Part shown: positions 36,289-48,841 of the stretch, in pieces
Position numbering within the stretch: position 1 is the first letter of the stretch
How the letters are laid out: every line of letters starts with the position of its first letter
From: Neckera pumila
Taxonomy: Eukaryota > Streptophyta > Bryopsida > Hypnales > Neckeraceae
Assembly (NCBI GenBank): GCA_963969595.1
Contig: OZ018417.1
Span: 15,378,501 to 15,442,500, forward strand
Reading direction: 5' to 3'
DNA: 64,000 bases
Notes under the pieces: model-generated
What the model was told of the DNA's origin: nothing
Seen by the model: only the letters and a program-made list of their open reading frames with translations
The model's database searches: none
Translations under genes and position numbers: made by a program

Positions 36289-36878
36289 CTAATAAAGCAA
36301 ATGAAAAACAAATTGCAAGAACCATACAAATAGAATTCTACACCCATTGTAATCAGAACAACTTCTTCATGGTGCAATGGCAAAGTAAATGGGCTTCCAC
36401 TTAGGAGGTCGGGGGTCCAAACCCCCATGCCTCTGACCGTCCGTGTGGCAAATGGCCAAAAATACACAAATACATTGATGTACAAAAGTGTCAAATCTAC
36501 ACAATTATAATGTACGGTTCAATAATATGGAAGTGGCAAGACCTTCATTCATATCAATCTAATATGTCAAATGCATAGAAGTCGTGGGTGTTTTTAATGC
36601 ACGGAATCCGTGCGGAAGTGGTACGCACCTATAAATGCAACTTTTGTATGATGTATATCTTTCAAGTTTGAGATGCATCTATGTCTCTCCAAAGTTATGT
36701 AAACACAATAATATGGGGCCTTGGATATTTAGGGATTAAAACTTGTAGGAGTCAACATGGTTGTCTTTTTCACATAGATAGAGACAACATTTGATATGCC
36801 TAATATACCATCATCAAATAATCCTAAACCCTTGTTTGTTATATCTTCTGAGTATTTATAGGTGGGATAATTCTCTTT
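36289..36878. other. AT-rich DNA around a SINE-like head
   Basis: Apart from the tRNA-like segment, nothing is supported here. The body of a SINE could extend to about 36.5 kb but no clear 3' end is visible. Confidence 0.4.
36370..36426 (+). repeat. tRNA-derived SINE head or tRNA pseudogene
   Basis: GGTGCAATGGCAAAGTAAATGG (A-box-like) is followed by AGGTCGGGGGTCCAAACCCCC, a strong T-arm stem with a B-box-like loop. No full cloverleaf can be drawn and the anticodon arm is unclear, so a SINE head is more likely than a functional tRNA. Confidence 0.5.
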
Positions 36879-37406
36879 TTAACTCCTAAAAGCCCAAGGG
36901 ATTTGGACAAAACACAAATGTGTTATAAAATATAAGTTCTAAAGTTTTTTCCAAGTTTGCATCAAAGAAGACAATATAAGCATGAAAAGTAGAAAGTATT
37001 TGTATGGTCAAAATTATAAACTTATTTTTAGATTCTCTTCAAATAAATTTTGAAGATATGACTTGAAAAATTTATCAAAAATATAGTTTCTATCTTTAGC
37101 ATTTGATTTTTTCTGATTGGTCAAAATTATAGTTTCTATTAATTTGTGAAAAAATTGCATAAGATCTAGTAATGAGAACACCAATACTTTCTCCAAATAA
37201 TAAAAATTTCAACACAAGGCAATTCTAAACACTTTGTGCTAATTTTCTTTTCATTTCAGATTGATTGTAGAGATCTAAATTTTGAGTCAAATATTGATAG
37301 ACAACCCAATCTTTTAAAAAAAAAACTAAGTTTTTTTTTTGCTCAAAAATTTTGTTTGAAGGCAGGCAGAGACCAAAAATTGATCGCTTGAGCACTTAGG
37401 GGTTAA
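36879..37406. mobile_element. Short TTAA-family element (528 bp)
   Basis: The left border is TTAA-CTCCTAAAAGCCC and the right border is GAGCACTTAGGGG-TTAA. The hairpin next to the right end is missing. Its right TTAA is also the left TTAA of the following full-length element. Confidence 0.7.
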
Positions 37407-38335
37407 ATCCTAAAGTCCCAAGGCATTTTTCTGTCAAAAACAACTCAAAACGACCAGTTCTCTTGTGTTCATCTAAGAAAGGAGAAAAGAATAATTCTTT
37501 TTGGAATCTAACTACAGGATCTTGTACTAAACTTATCTTAGATCATGTGGTAAAAATTTCATAAAGTTTGACCGTATAGATTAGAAGATATTAACATTCA
37601 AAGTTGGAAAAAATTGATTTTTGGAACACTGACTTGCAATTTCAGATGACTTTGACCCCCATTTGTAAAAAAAGTTTACACTACAGACTTTGAATTTATT
37701 TTTTTTAATGTTGAATAATTGATTTGAAAATATAGGAAAAAAAATTCCAAAAAAATACACATGATTTTCATTCTTTAAAAAATTGTTATATAGAAGTAGG
37801 TGTAAGATTGAAAGAAAAACTAAATCGTCAATAGCTTTAAGATGGGATTAAACCACTATAATTCCAATGGTGAGATTGTTTTTAGCAAGCAAACTTAGAC
37901 ATGTCCAACAATTTTTTTTGAAAAATTGTGAAAATTGCATTAAAAAATGAGTCCTACAAGTTATTTTTTCAAGAAGATGCTCTAATTGCCCGAAAAATAA
38001 GATTTTCCATAACTTTCACATCACAAATCCAAATGGAATGAATCAAAGCTTCTTATATAGATAAAAATACAATCTATGAGAAAATAATTATTTTTGTTTT
38101 CTTAAATTTTTTTGTGTGAGAAGATTTCTGCTCGCCGCACCAGAAAAAATAACCTTTTGTGCCATAACTTTTGCTCCCGGGCACTGATTGAAATAAAAAT
38201 TATATTCCCATAAAGCTAATGTGTTTTTCTATCTTCACAAAAAGTTTCAGAAAATAACGATGAATATTGAAGCCGTAATAGCCTGCCCGAAATCCATTTT
38301 GTCCCCCGAGGGGACAATGGGACTTTAGGGGTTAA
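37403..38335 (+). mobile_element. TTAA-family element, full length (933 bp), best-preserved right end
   Basis: The left border is TTAA-ATCCTAAAGTCCCAAGG and the right border is GGGACTTTAGGGG-TTAA. The subterminal hairpin is perfect here: TGTCCCC, a CGAG loop region, then GGGGACA. Interior text is collinear with the copies at 2.7 (inverted), 11.3, 24.5 and 27.1 kb. Confidence 0.88.
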
Positions 38336-39590
38336 ATGAATAATACAATGTTGAGTATATTAGACATGAGGTCAAAGAAATCCTTATATCTTTATATAAA
38401 TCACTCTTCATACTATTTTAGAATACACTTGTTATATTTGAGAATATCCAAAAATATTGAAATATTTGTTTAACATAATTTAAACATGTCTAATTGGACA
38501 TTTGGCATCAAACCTTTAATCTAATGTCTATTTGTATCTCTTCATAAACTAGTGTATCTATCTCATGTATGATATATTCAAATAATAAGATAGACAAAAT
38601 TGTTATGCAGCTAACTAAGCTTCAACATAAGACAATGATGTGGGAAACTTAGAACATGATTTTCTCTCCAAACAGATAGAGACAATGCTTGCAATTGATA
38701 CAACATATATGATTACATGACATCTAATTAACAACTCCTTGGTATGTCACACAAGCATATTCTTAAAGTATTGGTGAAATACTTTTTTCCACAATAGATT
38801 CCATGATGTCAAATATATTAAATATAATGTCTAACAAATCTTTGTCTATTACACCTAGTACTATTTTAGAACATAACTAGCGATTGGCACTTGCTTTGCT
38901 ACGCATTAAGTATATTACTTTCATCAAATTTTCATGTGATAGAATGTAGATAAACAAAGTATGTATAATTTTTAAATGAAAATATTGACATCCTCATACA
39001 ATATTCCTTGAAAAAATTTATATAGTGCAATATAAAGTAATTAAAGAAAATCTTTATATCATAATTTTTACAAAGTAACCTTTGCAAAGATGAAGACATT
39101 GCAATAAGAATAAATTAATCAAGTGAATAATGTAAGTAGAATCTTCACATTTGAATATGTTGAACAATGCTAGCGGTTGGTGCTTCCTTATTCTTTAATA
39201 TCACATTTTAAAAAGACATGGAATTTATCTATAGTTTTGTTGTTTGGAAAGTTTTTTTGAATTTATTTTTGTAGTATCCATTTGATTTTCAAACATTTCA
39301 CAAAAAGAATACTTAATATATAGTAGAAAGTATCCTAAGGCTATTACAAAGCAATTGAATTTCTATAATATTATTCAAAATTGAATTATGATATTATAGA
39401 GTTTGTTGTGATTTTAGTAGTATGATTGGTATATTCCATTAGTATTATACTTTAGTATAATTTACACATGTTTAATAAGAAAACATACATGAAACCTTTA
39501 ACAATGTTAGGAATGCTTGTCATATCAAAAAAGATAATTATGTGCTTAAATGAATAATAAATTGAAATTGTTAGCAATTGGTAATGTTTT
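38336..39590. other. AT-rich DNA, no gene seen
   Basis: No long open frames, paired ends or RNA genes are visible. Confidence 0.55.
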
Positions 39591-39624
39591 TAATTGCCCC
39601 ATAACCATGTCAAATTCTGAATAC

Positions 39625-40190
39625 ATGAATTCTAATACCTCTTTTGGTTCCTTCTTTTCTATATTTTAGCTCTCCTACTATAAGAAACTAAAAAGTACAT
39701 TACCTTTTTAGTTCACCAAATATGTTTTGAAAAACAAAAAATGATAAGATACATGAATTCTAATGACTTTTTTGGTTCCTTCTTTTCTATATTTTAGCTC
39801 TCCTACCCATTAGGAGAAGAATGGGGCTTGCTGAAGGCATCTTCTCTAAAAAATAAAAAATAAAATATTAAATTTAATTAATTCTAGACTATCCATTGTT
39901 GAATTCAATTTCTTTTTTCAATTTTAAATTCAATAGCTATATTCACTGTTGGTGCAAATGTAGAGGCCTTCTAGAAGCCCCATTCTTCTCCTAATGCATT
40001 AGAAACCAGAAAATACATTATTTTTTTAGTTCACCAAATATGTTCTAGAAGACAAAAGAGAATAAAATGCATGAATTCTAATGACTCTTTTGGTTTATTC
40101 TTTTCTATCTTTTAGCTCTCCTACCATGAGAAACTAGAAAATATATTATTTTTTTAGTTCACCAAATATGTTCTAAAGGACAAAAGAAGA
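39625..40190. repeat. Tandem array, unit about 125 bp, interrupted by a MITE
   Basis: Units share CATGAATTCTAATG, TTCTTTTCTAT.TTTTAGCTCT and TTAGTTCACCAAATATGTT. About three and a half units are present. The second unit is split by a 189-bp palindromic element at 39808-39996. Confidence 0.8.
39808..39996. mobile_element. Small MITE (189 bp) inside the tandem array
   Basis: The left end CATTAGGAGAAGAATGGGG is matched exactly in inverse by CCCCATTCTTCTCCTAATG on the right; the match continues with CTT..GAAGGC. CATTAG also follows the right end, which may be the target duplication. Comparison with the uninterrupted units shows where it entered. Confidence 0.85.
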
Positions 40191-41772
40191 TATTACTTTT
40201 AGTGTCAATTAGACAACATTGGAAAAAATTTAATTTAATGTGTCATAGTACTTTTTATCTTCTAGTTTATAGTTGTTCTCATACATTTAAACATTGTTCA
40301 AGTAAGGACCTACAGTGTGTGACCTATATAAACAAAGAATCACAGGACCATTTTAAATATCAAACTCTTCTAATTTTCTAATATGTATTCATTGTCAATT
40401 TTTTTTTAATATATCTTTCTAATTAGCTTTATTATCTAAGACGCGTCAGTTTACAATGCAACCTTATCCACTTATAAATCAATTAATTGTCATGCTAAGA
40501 AATGTAAATTTAGACCTTCAACAATTCTTGAGATATATTTTATCTATAATTTTCAAGAAACTAATTAGTAAGTAGTCACATTAGAAACTTGTCCAGTTTT
40601 AGTTTGTAATTTTAAAGATTAAAATTAAAATATGTATATCTTATGGATTTTTTGTAAGTGACTTGGTTGATTTCTCCATGACTCAAAACTATATCATTTA
40701 CTTATTTATTTGAAACATTTCGTAAACTAAAATGTCTACTGATAAACCAAAATATCAATTTTAAGAAAAAAATTGTAGTGTATCTTTCACGGGTAAAGTC
40801 ATCAACATGTGTTAAGCACAATCACTCCTGTAAACTAATACAATCACTCCTGTAAACACAGAAGATAGTGTCAAGCACACAAGGATGCTCCTAATATATT
40901 TCGAATACATAAAAAACTATGGATTGAATACTAAAGTGGGCAAAAAATTATCAAGGACAACAACATTGAGGTAGCCAATATCAAGGTAGGTCATCCTCAT
41001 GAAGGTTATTCTGTAAATCTGACGCTGGGATCTCACTCTCAAATGCTCTTCTTTGGTCTTCCTTTCCCTAGACATAAGTGATGCAATATAGGACTAGCAT
41101 CTTTCTGTATTCTATACTTAACAGGAATTGGAGCTTGACACAAGAGAAATATTAGAGACACAATGTCAAGCAGCCCACAAGAAAACTTAGAACACATTTG
41201 ATGAGTCTAATACAAACCTACGGCCATGGTGTTGATGTTGATGTAGAAAAGAGCAGTCTATTTTAATCTTCTGGCCATCTTCTTCTCCACACGCTGCACA
41301 ACCAAGCAAATAGCCTAGAGTAAGTTTTGTAAACGACATTACGAGATCTCCCGTTATTTTCAGAAGTCTCGAGGAGGATACACTATCATCCCTGGCATAA
41401 ACTAAGAAACTATACTTTTTAGAATGTGAACATCATCTAGTAGTTTACGTTCAGAAGATTGCTACACTGATAAATGTGCTGATGTCACCCTGGGTCCACT
41501 TTCCCAACAGCAGTATTTAGACACGCTGCCACTGTCCATTATCTTTATGATATTGCCTAAAAGTTCTTGAAACAGTCTAATTTTACTGATTTCTTGAAAC
41601 GTTCAAATAGACATTGACGTATACCAACCGCAATCGCAAATGGATTCAGGACATCGACCATAAATACAATTCTGATTTATCTGCGTATATATGAAATGAC
41701 GGTGAGTTTCAACACTCGAAATTATAATTACTGGTTTGAGCTTCCGTTTCTGGTTTAAAGCGTGATGATTCT
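40191..41772. other. Intergenic DNA 3' of the lipase gene
   Basis: AT-rich to about 40.8 kb, then of genic composition. A small AATCACTCCTGTAAAC repeat lies at about 40829-40859. The last several hundred bases may hold the 3' untranslated region of the minus-strand lipase gene. No other gene is supported. Confidence 0.45.
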
Positions 41773-44700
41773 TTAGTTAGCTAGAAAACTCAAACAAAAC
41801 AACGAAAGTGATCGAGAGGGTCCAACCTCTAACAAAGCGATATAATAGAAGTCCTCCATGTGCTGCATTAGAGCACTACCATCTCGAATAGCACGTAGCA
41901 TTGCAATCTCTGTTTGCAGAAGCCTTTCGAGCAATTTCCTTTCCCCTTTCATCTGCACGATAAAGATGTCAATACGAATTGCAAACTGCACATATCTGAA
42001 AACCCGCAATTGCATACCTCATACGCAAGATCAAATGCTAATGTACAGCAGAACCATGGCGAGGATTCTGTTCACTCACAACATTCTCAAATACAAAGTC
42101 TGGAGTTACTTCGCCAATGACATCTCCATGATATCCATCTATTAAGAGGTCACGTTCAACCTGAGAACACAAAACGTTAAGCATAAGGAACTTCTGCTAA
42201 ACGGCCACTAAGTCCTTAGTTCCAAGAAGATAACATGACAATATCACACCATTTTGCGATGTACATACTTCCAAATAGGCCGAAATATGTTCCTCTCTGC
42301 CCCGGCTAAATATATAAAGTGTACTTTGGAAGTTAATATTCAATTATAGTGATTTTCAAAGCATAGTTCAGCCGTTCAAAGATGTAGGGTGTGATTTCTT
42401 CTTCCTAATGTAGGGTATGGTTTTCTAACCATAATTGAAGCTTCCCAAATGATTGATTTAAATTCTTATAGATATAGGAGCAGCCACGTCTGGCCATTTC
42501 GGCAAAGGGGTTAAATTTCACGTACAGCACCACCTATAATTTACCAAAAACTTCAAGAGAATACAAAGTAAGCTCACGCTGAAAGAACTCTAAGCCTTGC
42601 AATTGAGAATGACAAATTCAAAGTGGAGGAAGACCTACAATCCCTTCAGCCAGATCTCCAGCAGAGAGATAGATGGGCTGAGCGACGTGACAGTAGCCCA
42701 TTAGCCTGGGCACAGTTGGTATGATGTCACGATGGTTCACTACTCGCCAACTGTTCTTAACTGCCTGGATTTAGGAAAAAAACACTGGTGTTCAGAAGAC
42801 ATTACAACAAGAGATTGGAATAGTCGTTCGCAACAAGTGCACAATCGGTTTAAAACGATTAATTCGACTTAATTACCTGATTGTAATTATCTGCAAATAG
42901 CTTGTTCCCAACCCGTGGCGACCCAAAGTTGTACATTGTGACCTGTATATGGCCGTTTCTGCAATATTTACAACATCAGAACGAGAAGTACATTGATTGG
43001 GCTAGAAATGAACTAAATATGTAAATTCTTTAGGATGTGAACTGCTATTTGTTTAAGACTTTCCTGCAGAATTATGTCAGCGTCTAGACACGCGCTATTT
43101 GCCAATTGCACGATGGCTACTCTAGTAGCTCTGCTAACATGCGGTCCTTCACCCCTCTACCGACCTCAAAGAAATGAAAGCACTGCTTGGCAGATCAATG
43201 GCAAGCCCGAAACCTTATTTCGCTCAATCTCGTAGAAGTCAAAAGCAAGTCCAGAAGAGAGCTAGGAGCCCCACAGTGCGAGCCCCAGAGGAAGCTCTTA
43301 GTAAAACGAAGAGATCAGAGCAACAGAAAAGTGAAAAATCCGCTCTTACTTGGCGAGTTTCGACGAGGAAAGCTCAAGAGCGAACAGTGTGGCCAATGCA
43401 CCACCAAGACTATGGCCCGTTGAATAGACTTGCCAGCTTTGAGTGGGATCACCATCGATGTCACTGCCATCAAGAGGGAGAATATTAAGAATTTAAGTTC
43501 AGGAGAAAATACCTCCCAAGACTAAAGGCATGCCCTGAATAATCGTTTGGAAAGCGAACCGTCTATTGTCCACAGAAGGTTTTACATTTCAACCTGACAC
43601 TCAATGAGGCTTGTAACAAATCCATCAATCGCCGTCTCACGGAATCATAAGCAGTCAAGAAGCCACCATGAACCTGTAGAACAGAAATAGGGTCGAATTA
43701 GCTGGTCGAATCAATAAAAACCTTCGGATTGAATGCACAATAAAACAAAAATCTTTCTAGGACGTACCAAAACCTCTTCCTTGAAGTCACCACTTATGCG
43801 CTCGGGATTGAATCTGGTAAAAAGAAATATACATAAAGCCGCGACATATCAAATACTTGGATGAGTACAGTTGGTAACATATCTAGGAGAAGTTATGCAA
43901 AACGATAGGTAAATACTACTTTCTCAGAACGAAATCTTCCATACACAAGCTCAAATACGATTATTGAACAAGAAAGCTGGATCGCGTGAAAACAGGTGCA
44001 TCATGATATTAATAGTACCCAACAGGAATGACGTTCATATCAGTCGACAAGTCTTTCCATTTGGTCTGCACAGATCTCAGTTAAATTGTACGTAAGAATA
44101 AACCAATTCCAGAATGCACACAAACTTGTTCTAGCCAAGCAGAGTTTAGCTCTTGCAGGAGTGAACGTTGTTATCATGTGAAAGCGAGTCCGAATGTTTA
44201 ATATTTAAAGAATAATAAACCTAATTCACAGCTGTCGAGACTGGTATTCACACATGTCCATTGAATCCGGAGGAGAATATGCACAATGGCTTACCTGTTC
44301 TGTTCCACGAAATGCAAATAGCAATCTGCGACCTTTTAAGTCACGCCAGATGGCCACCTGGTCAGCGAATAACGATCCATAACTAAGACACAAACCAATA
44401 TAGAACGAATAGGAAAGTTCACGGATACATGAATCTACTCCTATTTTATCCACTTTTACAAAGAATCGCAGTGAAGACCACCAAGACGTCAAGTTTACCG
44501 ACATCGACACAGGAGTTACGTATCTGTGAAGGCAGCATAAACAACGGCTATTGGCAGATGTGTAAACATGAATTGCTCGAATGCACACATAATCATATAA
44601 ATCTTGATTGGAAAAACTTACCTCTGTGTCTGTCCTTCGATTCTCTAGAAAGCAGATCTTCTCGAACTCCGATTTGACAAAACTCTGACCACCCAAAGAG

Positions 44701-47700
44701 GTAGCCAACATAGCCCAGGCTTCAACTGCACTCTCAGCACTTTGGAACATTTGCCGCTTAGCCTCGTTCTCCAGGCCATCATCACATTCCCTTTCAAGGG
44801 CTTTGGCTTCGTCATTACTAACAACAGATTCTATTGTTTCAGTCTTGGTAGAAGTATCAAGAGGGCTATCCTGACCCTCATTCTGAGCTCCAGGAAATGA
44901 TCGGGCTACTGTAGCCCACATCCCTAGCAAAATTTCGGTGTTCTGAAGAAGACTTTTCGAGGCATTCTGCAGTTTCTCAGATGTTGGTTGCAGACTCTGC
45001 ACATACATAATCGCAACGAAGGGTGGTGGCTAAAGTACAGTTCAACTCCAAAAAGAATTTGAATAATAAGGGGGTGGATACTAAAACTGTTAGGGACCTG
45101 ATGCACTCTCCTATATTGATCCATGTTACCAACGACCACTCATCTATTCATGGACTTGGTTTTGATTATTCAGCCAAAGTGCCGAACATCTAAACGGAAA
45201 TACAGTTGTCTACATTCACTTATAGTGGTCTACAACCTCCCACTTTGAAATTGCATAACAAATTCAAACGTAGTGATGACGATTGATCTCAGCGGAGTTG
45301 GCTCCTCCTCCCCAAGATCTCTCCACAGCTCTAAACATCTCCCAAGAATTACAAAATCCTAAACACGTGAAATTGCATAAAATGATACAATTAATATCCC
45401 CTTCCTTAAAAGAAGGAGCTGCAATCGAATCACATATAGTCACCTCTGAGTCATTTTCGACAGATGACTCTGTCCTCTGTCCGCTTGGTATAGCCAACCC
45501 ATTTTCAACATAATCTGCTTCAGCCTTGCTCTGGAACTCTGAGCTAAGCTTGTAGATGGCCTCCCCATCAGCCTGCAAGGTATTCTTATCGAATGCCGGA
45601 ATACTCCCAACGTCCACTCCAAGTGATGCCAATGTTTTTCCTGCAGTCTGCACAACGGTTCTTACATAATCACCCACACCATCCTGTTCAGGGTCTTCGT
45701 CTTCCTTGCTGATGTCCGTCTGCTCAGTTTTGAACGGTTGCTCATTTGCTGTACCCGAATCTTTTAGATCGGTGTTTAAATCAGTAGTGCCCGAAGCTGT
45801 GATCCCATTGTTATCTTGAGTGTCATTTAACCCTGCTTCTAAAGCGAGTGGCACTTTTTCTTCAGAAGCATTATCTCCCTTGTCATTGAGCAAGAATGGT
45901 AAAGAGCCCAAAGTGGATCTCACAAAGTCACCAGCCCTGATGCCATCCTCACCAAATATGTTCTTGTAAATACCTTTCACTCCTCCCATCTGAAGAAGAT
46001 CAGTGAACCAGCTCTTTTCCGAGTCTTCAAAGCTCTTGTATTGAACCTGAAATTACGGAGGCAGGTTTAGAGGGGAAGATGCTCATGAATGCTGCAACAT
46101 ACAACGGTGCTGATCACATTGTTTACCTCAAGCTGAATAGCACCGCCTCCACCCATGCCCCCTAGCTGCAATTCTACTTCATGCTTCTTACCTGCAGTAC
46201 CCACAACATGATCAGCTGGTCTGCTGGTGGATGAATAATTGAGTCTGAAATTGTCCAGGAAAACTGAAAAGTTCTGCAAATTGATCAAATATTGAATGCT
46301 TGAACCCCAAAGATAATAAAAGACAGTCCACTGTGGAAGCTAAAAGTAATTATAGCAACTTTCAAAACATATGTCTGTCGCTCAAGGATGTCGGTATGAC
46401 CCGACTGAAACCTGTAGTTTAACTCTCGTCATAATGCAAGTTCACTTTTGCCAAAGATAAATTAAAAAAAACGTAGAGTATGATTTCTCCTTTCTCTTCA
46501 TACATTTTTTTACCTTCCTTGAAGCATTCTTAAATGGTTTATTTCAAATCCTATACATACGGAAGCATCCACTTTTGCCAATTTAGGCAATTAGGGTTTA
46601 AAGACATACCATCTGACAAATCTTTCAGACTTAATCCTGTATTTCCCAGTCTACGATGAGTGGTGACTACGTTGGCATCCCAAGCTGCAATCTGCATCCA
46701 GTGGATAACGATATAATGCTGTAACAATGAAGGATTGACATCCAAAAATATTGCAAGCGGCGACCAGAAAGAAATATAGTGAATCAGCATAAGGCAATAA
46801 GATAGTAGTTGGAAGAACTTTCATGCATCTATTCAACTTTATTAAGAATATGAAACAAACGAAGTCACAGACAAACCTGCAAACATTGCGACTCCGGATC
46901 CTTGACGTTGAGCTTGAATTCTTCATTCCAAACAGGATCTCTTGTTCTGGTGTTCAAAGATAAATAGTCAGCCAGTGCATTAAGCTGGTGGGATCAATTC
47001 CCCGATACCTGCACCAGGGGCACTCATGCCAAAATGGTAAATGGCCAAGTTCTTATTCCATCCGACACAAGCTGTAAATCCAGGTAAAGTTGCTAATACT
47101 TCATACAGCCATATTATAGTGAATTTCTTCCACATTACAGCTTTTTCTGATTCTCAAGAAGTGTTTACCATAAGTCTGAGTTGTGAACAAAACAAGGTGA
47201 ATTCTTCGAGTGATGATTTCAACCCCGAACAAAAGAGTAAAGAAACAAACATGGTTTTAGTAAAATTGGCTTGCTTGAAGACATTATAGGATGATTGATC
47301 ATAGGGGGACAAAGTAAGCATGACACAATTCATATGGAGTCCTCCCCATGATTTATTCGGAGGCATCTCAATGATTACCTGCTTGTACCTAATCAGAAGG
47401 TGCATATATCACTATATAAAATATTCAGCTCGCCACCTTCCAACAATTTCAATGAAGTATTTGATCTCTCCTCATGTTTGACCTCCTTAATTGCCATATT
47501 CGAATAATTGATCACCATTTTTCTGAACACCATTTTGACAGAATACCGAAGAGAGAATGGGTCTCAAAGTTACTTACGCCCAGACAACTTTACTCTGTGC
47601 CTCACAATGTCTACATCGTAGTACCACATAGGGATCACTTGTTCCCTGCATTCAGCAAACGCAACTCACTACAACGAGATATAGTGACCAGAAAAGATCA

Positions 47701-48841
47701 ACATCTCAGAAGCACGTCGACTTGCAAGGAAGAGAAGAGGTGGTCCAGAATCTTCTGCTTGTGAACTCACCCAAAAATCGAGTCCAGGAAAATTCATTCC
47801 CTTCTTCAATTTCACGATTACTTGCCCGTCATAGATCTCACGTAAGAAATGCCTGCACAATATAGAAGACAGAAATGCTATTGAATTAGTAAATCAAACC
47901 CCTAACTGACCAGGGATTCATAATAGATAAATAACCAACTCAATCAATCGTATGTAATCCAGATGAGACCAAATTTTATACTCCAAAATCAGTGAAGAGC
48001 ATTGCACGTGTTTGTTCCCCCCCCACTCACCCACAAAAAAAAACTGAACTAAAAATAAAGGGCAGAATTCTTGGTTCTTTTGGGGTGAGGCAATAGACCT
48101 AATGAAAGACACTGAGATTGAGGAAGGCAAGGTGCAGTCTCATACAAAGCTAAGTAGGTTGTCTCGCAGTCCCCCGCATCCTTTTCTTGCACACCCACAT
48201 TCTTCTGAACATTGCACGAGCTTCAATAAGCGATTCTTGTTGCAAAGCACATACACAATTGGGCGTCATGAAAACTAACCTTTCAATTCAATTTCAAGAC
48301 TAGGATAGTTGACAATTCTATCACAAACACTGGACAAGGAATTTGAAATTCTGGTTTCTGACAGGCAATTAAGCGCTTAGTAAGCTTCCGGGAAACAGAG
48401 GATACCACGCACAGCAGGGGTATTGTAGGCCTCGAATGCGAAGCCGGCCAGCACAACAGCCAAGTCAAGATCGAAACGAGGCCTTTCCCCATCCTCGGAA
48501 TCGGTTGCATTCCCGTCACTACAATCCCTGACGCCTTGTTCAAAATGGGCAATACCAAAGTTCTTTCGCCGCGATGGTCGCACCCACAAACCCAAATGCC
48601 TGCGGTAATTCTGAAAGGGAATTTCATTAGTACCAATCCTTCTACTCCCTTGAATGCTATATGCGTCTCTTCGGGTGGAATAACGCAAGACTCTTAAGGA
48701 TGGTCTGTCTCTACGAGGAACCAACTGCAAGGCGCGAGGAAAGGATGAACGTCGTCTACTGAACAATTGGCTACTCTGGGAACCACATTGGGATTCACGC
48801 AAACTACGCGCCCTGCACGAATGCGGCAACGGCAAATCCAT
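41773..48841 (-). CDS. Plastid C2-domain lipase (class 3), 18 exons, 883 residues
   Basis: Exons on the minus strand: 48841-48413, 48204-48146, 47852-47771, 47645-47578, 46946-46877, 46691-46610, 46191-46127, 46046-45444, 44996-44622, 44357-44295, 44065-44019, 43813-43768, 43673-43594, 43463-43350, 42958-42877, 42764-42639, 42160-42080, 41952-41773. All introns are GT..AG, phases match and the sum is 2,652 nt. Residues 1-100 are Arg/Ser-rich, like a chloroplast transit peptide. A C2 domain follows (about 163-290; SDPYVV, WNEEF, AAWDANVV). Then comes a 200-residue acidic linker. The lipase domain has FAFRGTEQ, the nucleophile elbow GHSLGGALA (Ser708), FGSPRVGN and a likely catalytic Asp768 (NHRDIIP). 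The catalytic His is not certain. Family members hydrolyse acyl lipids, probably plastid membrane galactolipids or triglycerides. The last exon end is uncertain: an alternative splice would stop right after ALLE. Confidence 0.92.
45444..46046 (-). other. Lipase exon 8: acidic low-complexity linker
   Basis: This one exon supplies 201 residues (about 286-486), by far the largest of the gene. It starts with VQYKSFEDSEKSWF, which ends the C2 part, then MGGVKGIYKNIFGEDGI. The rest is rich in Asp, Glu, Asn, Thr and Ser with no visible fold. It joins the C2 and lipase domains and is expected to be largely disordered. Exon 9 continues with charged, possibly helical sequence. Confidence 0.7.

Noticed and set aside
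36370..36426. A functional tRNA gene
   Set aside because: Only the T-arm pairs well; the acceptor and anticodon stems cannot be formed.
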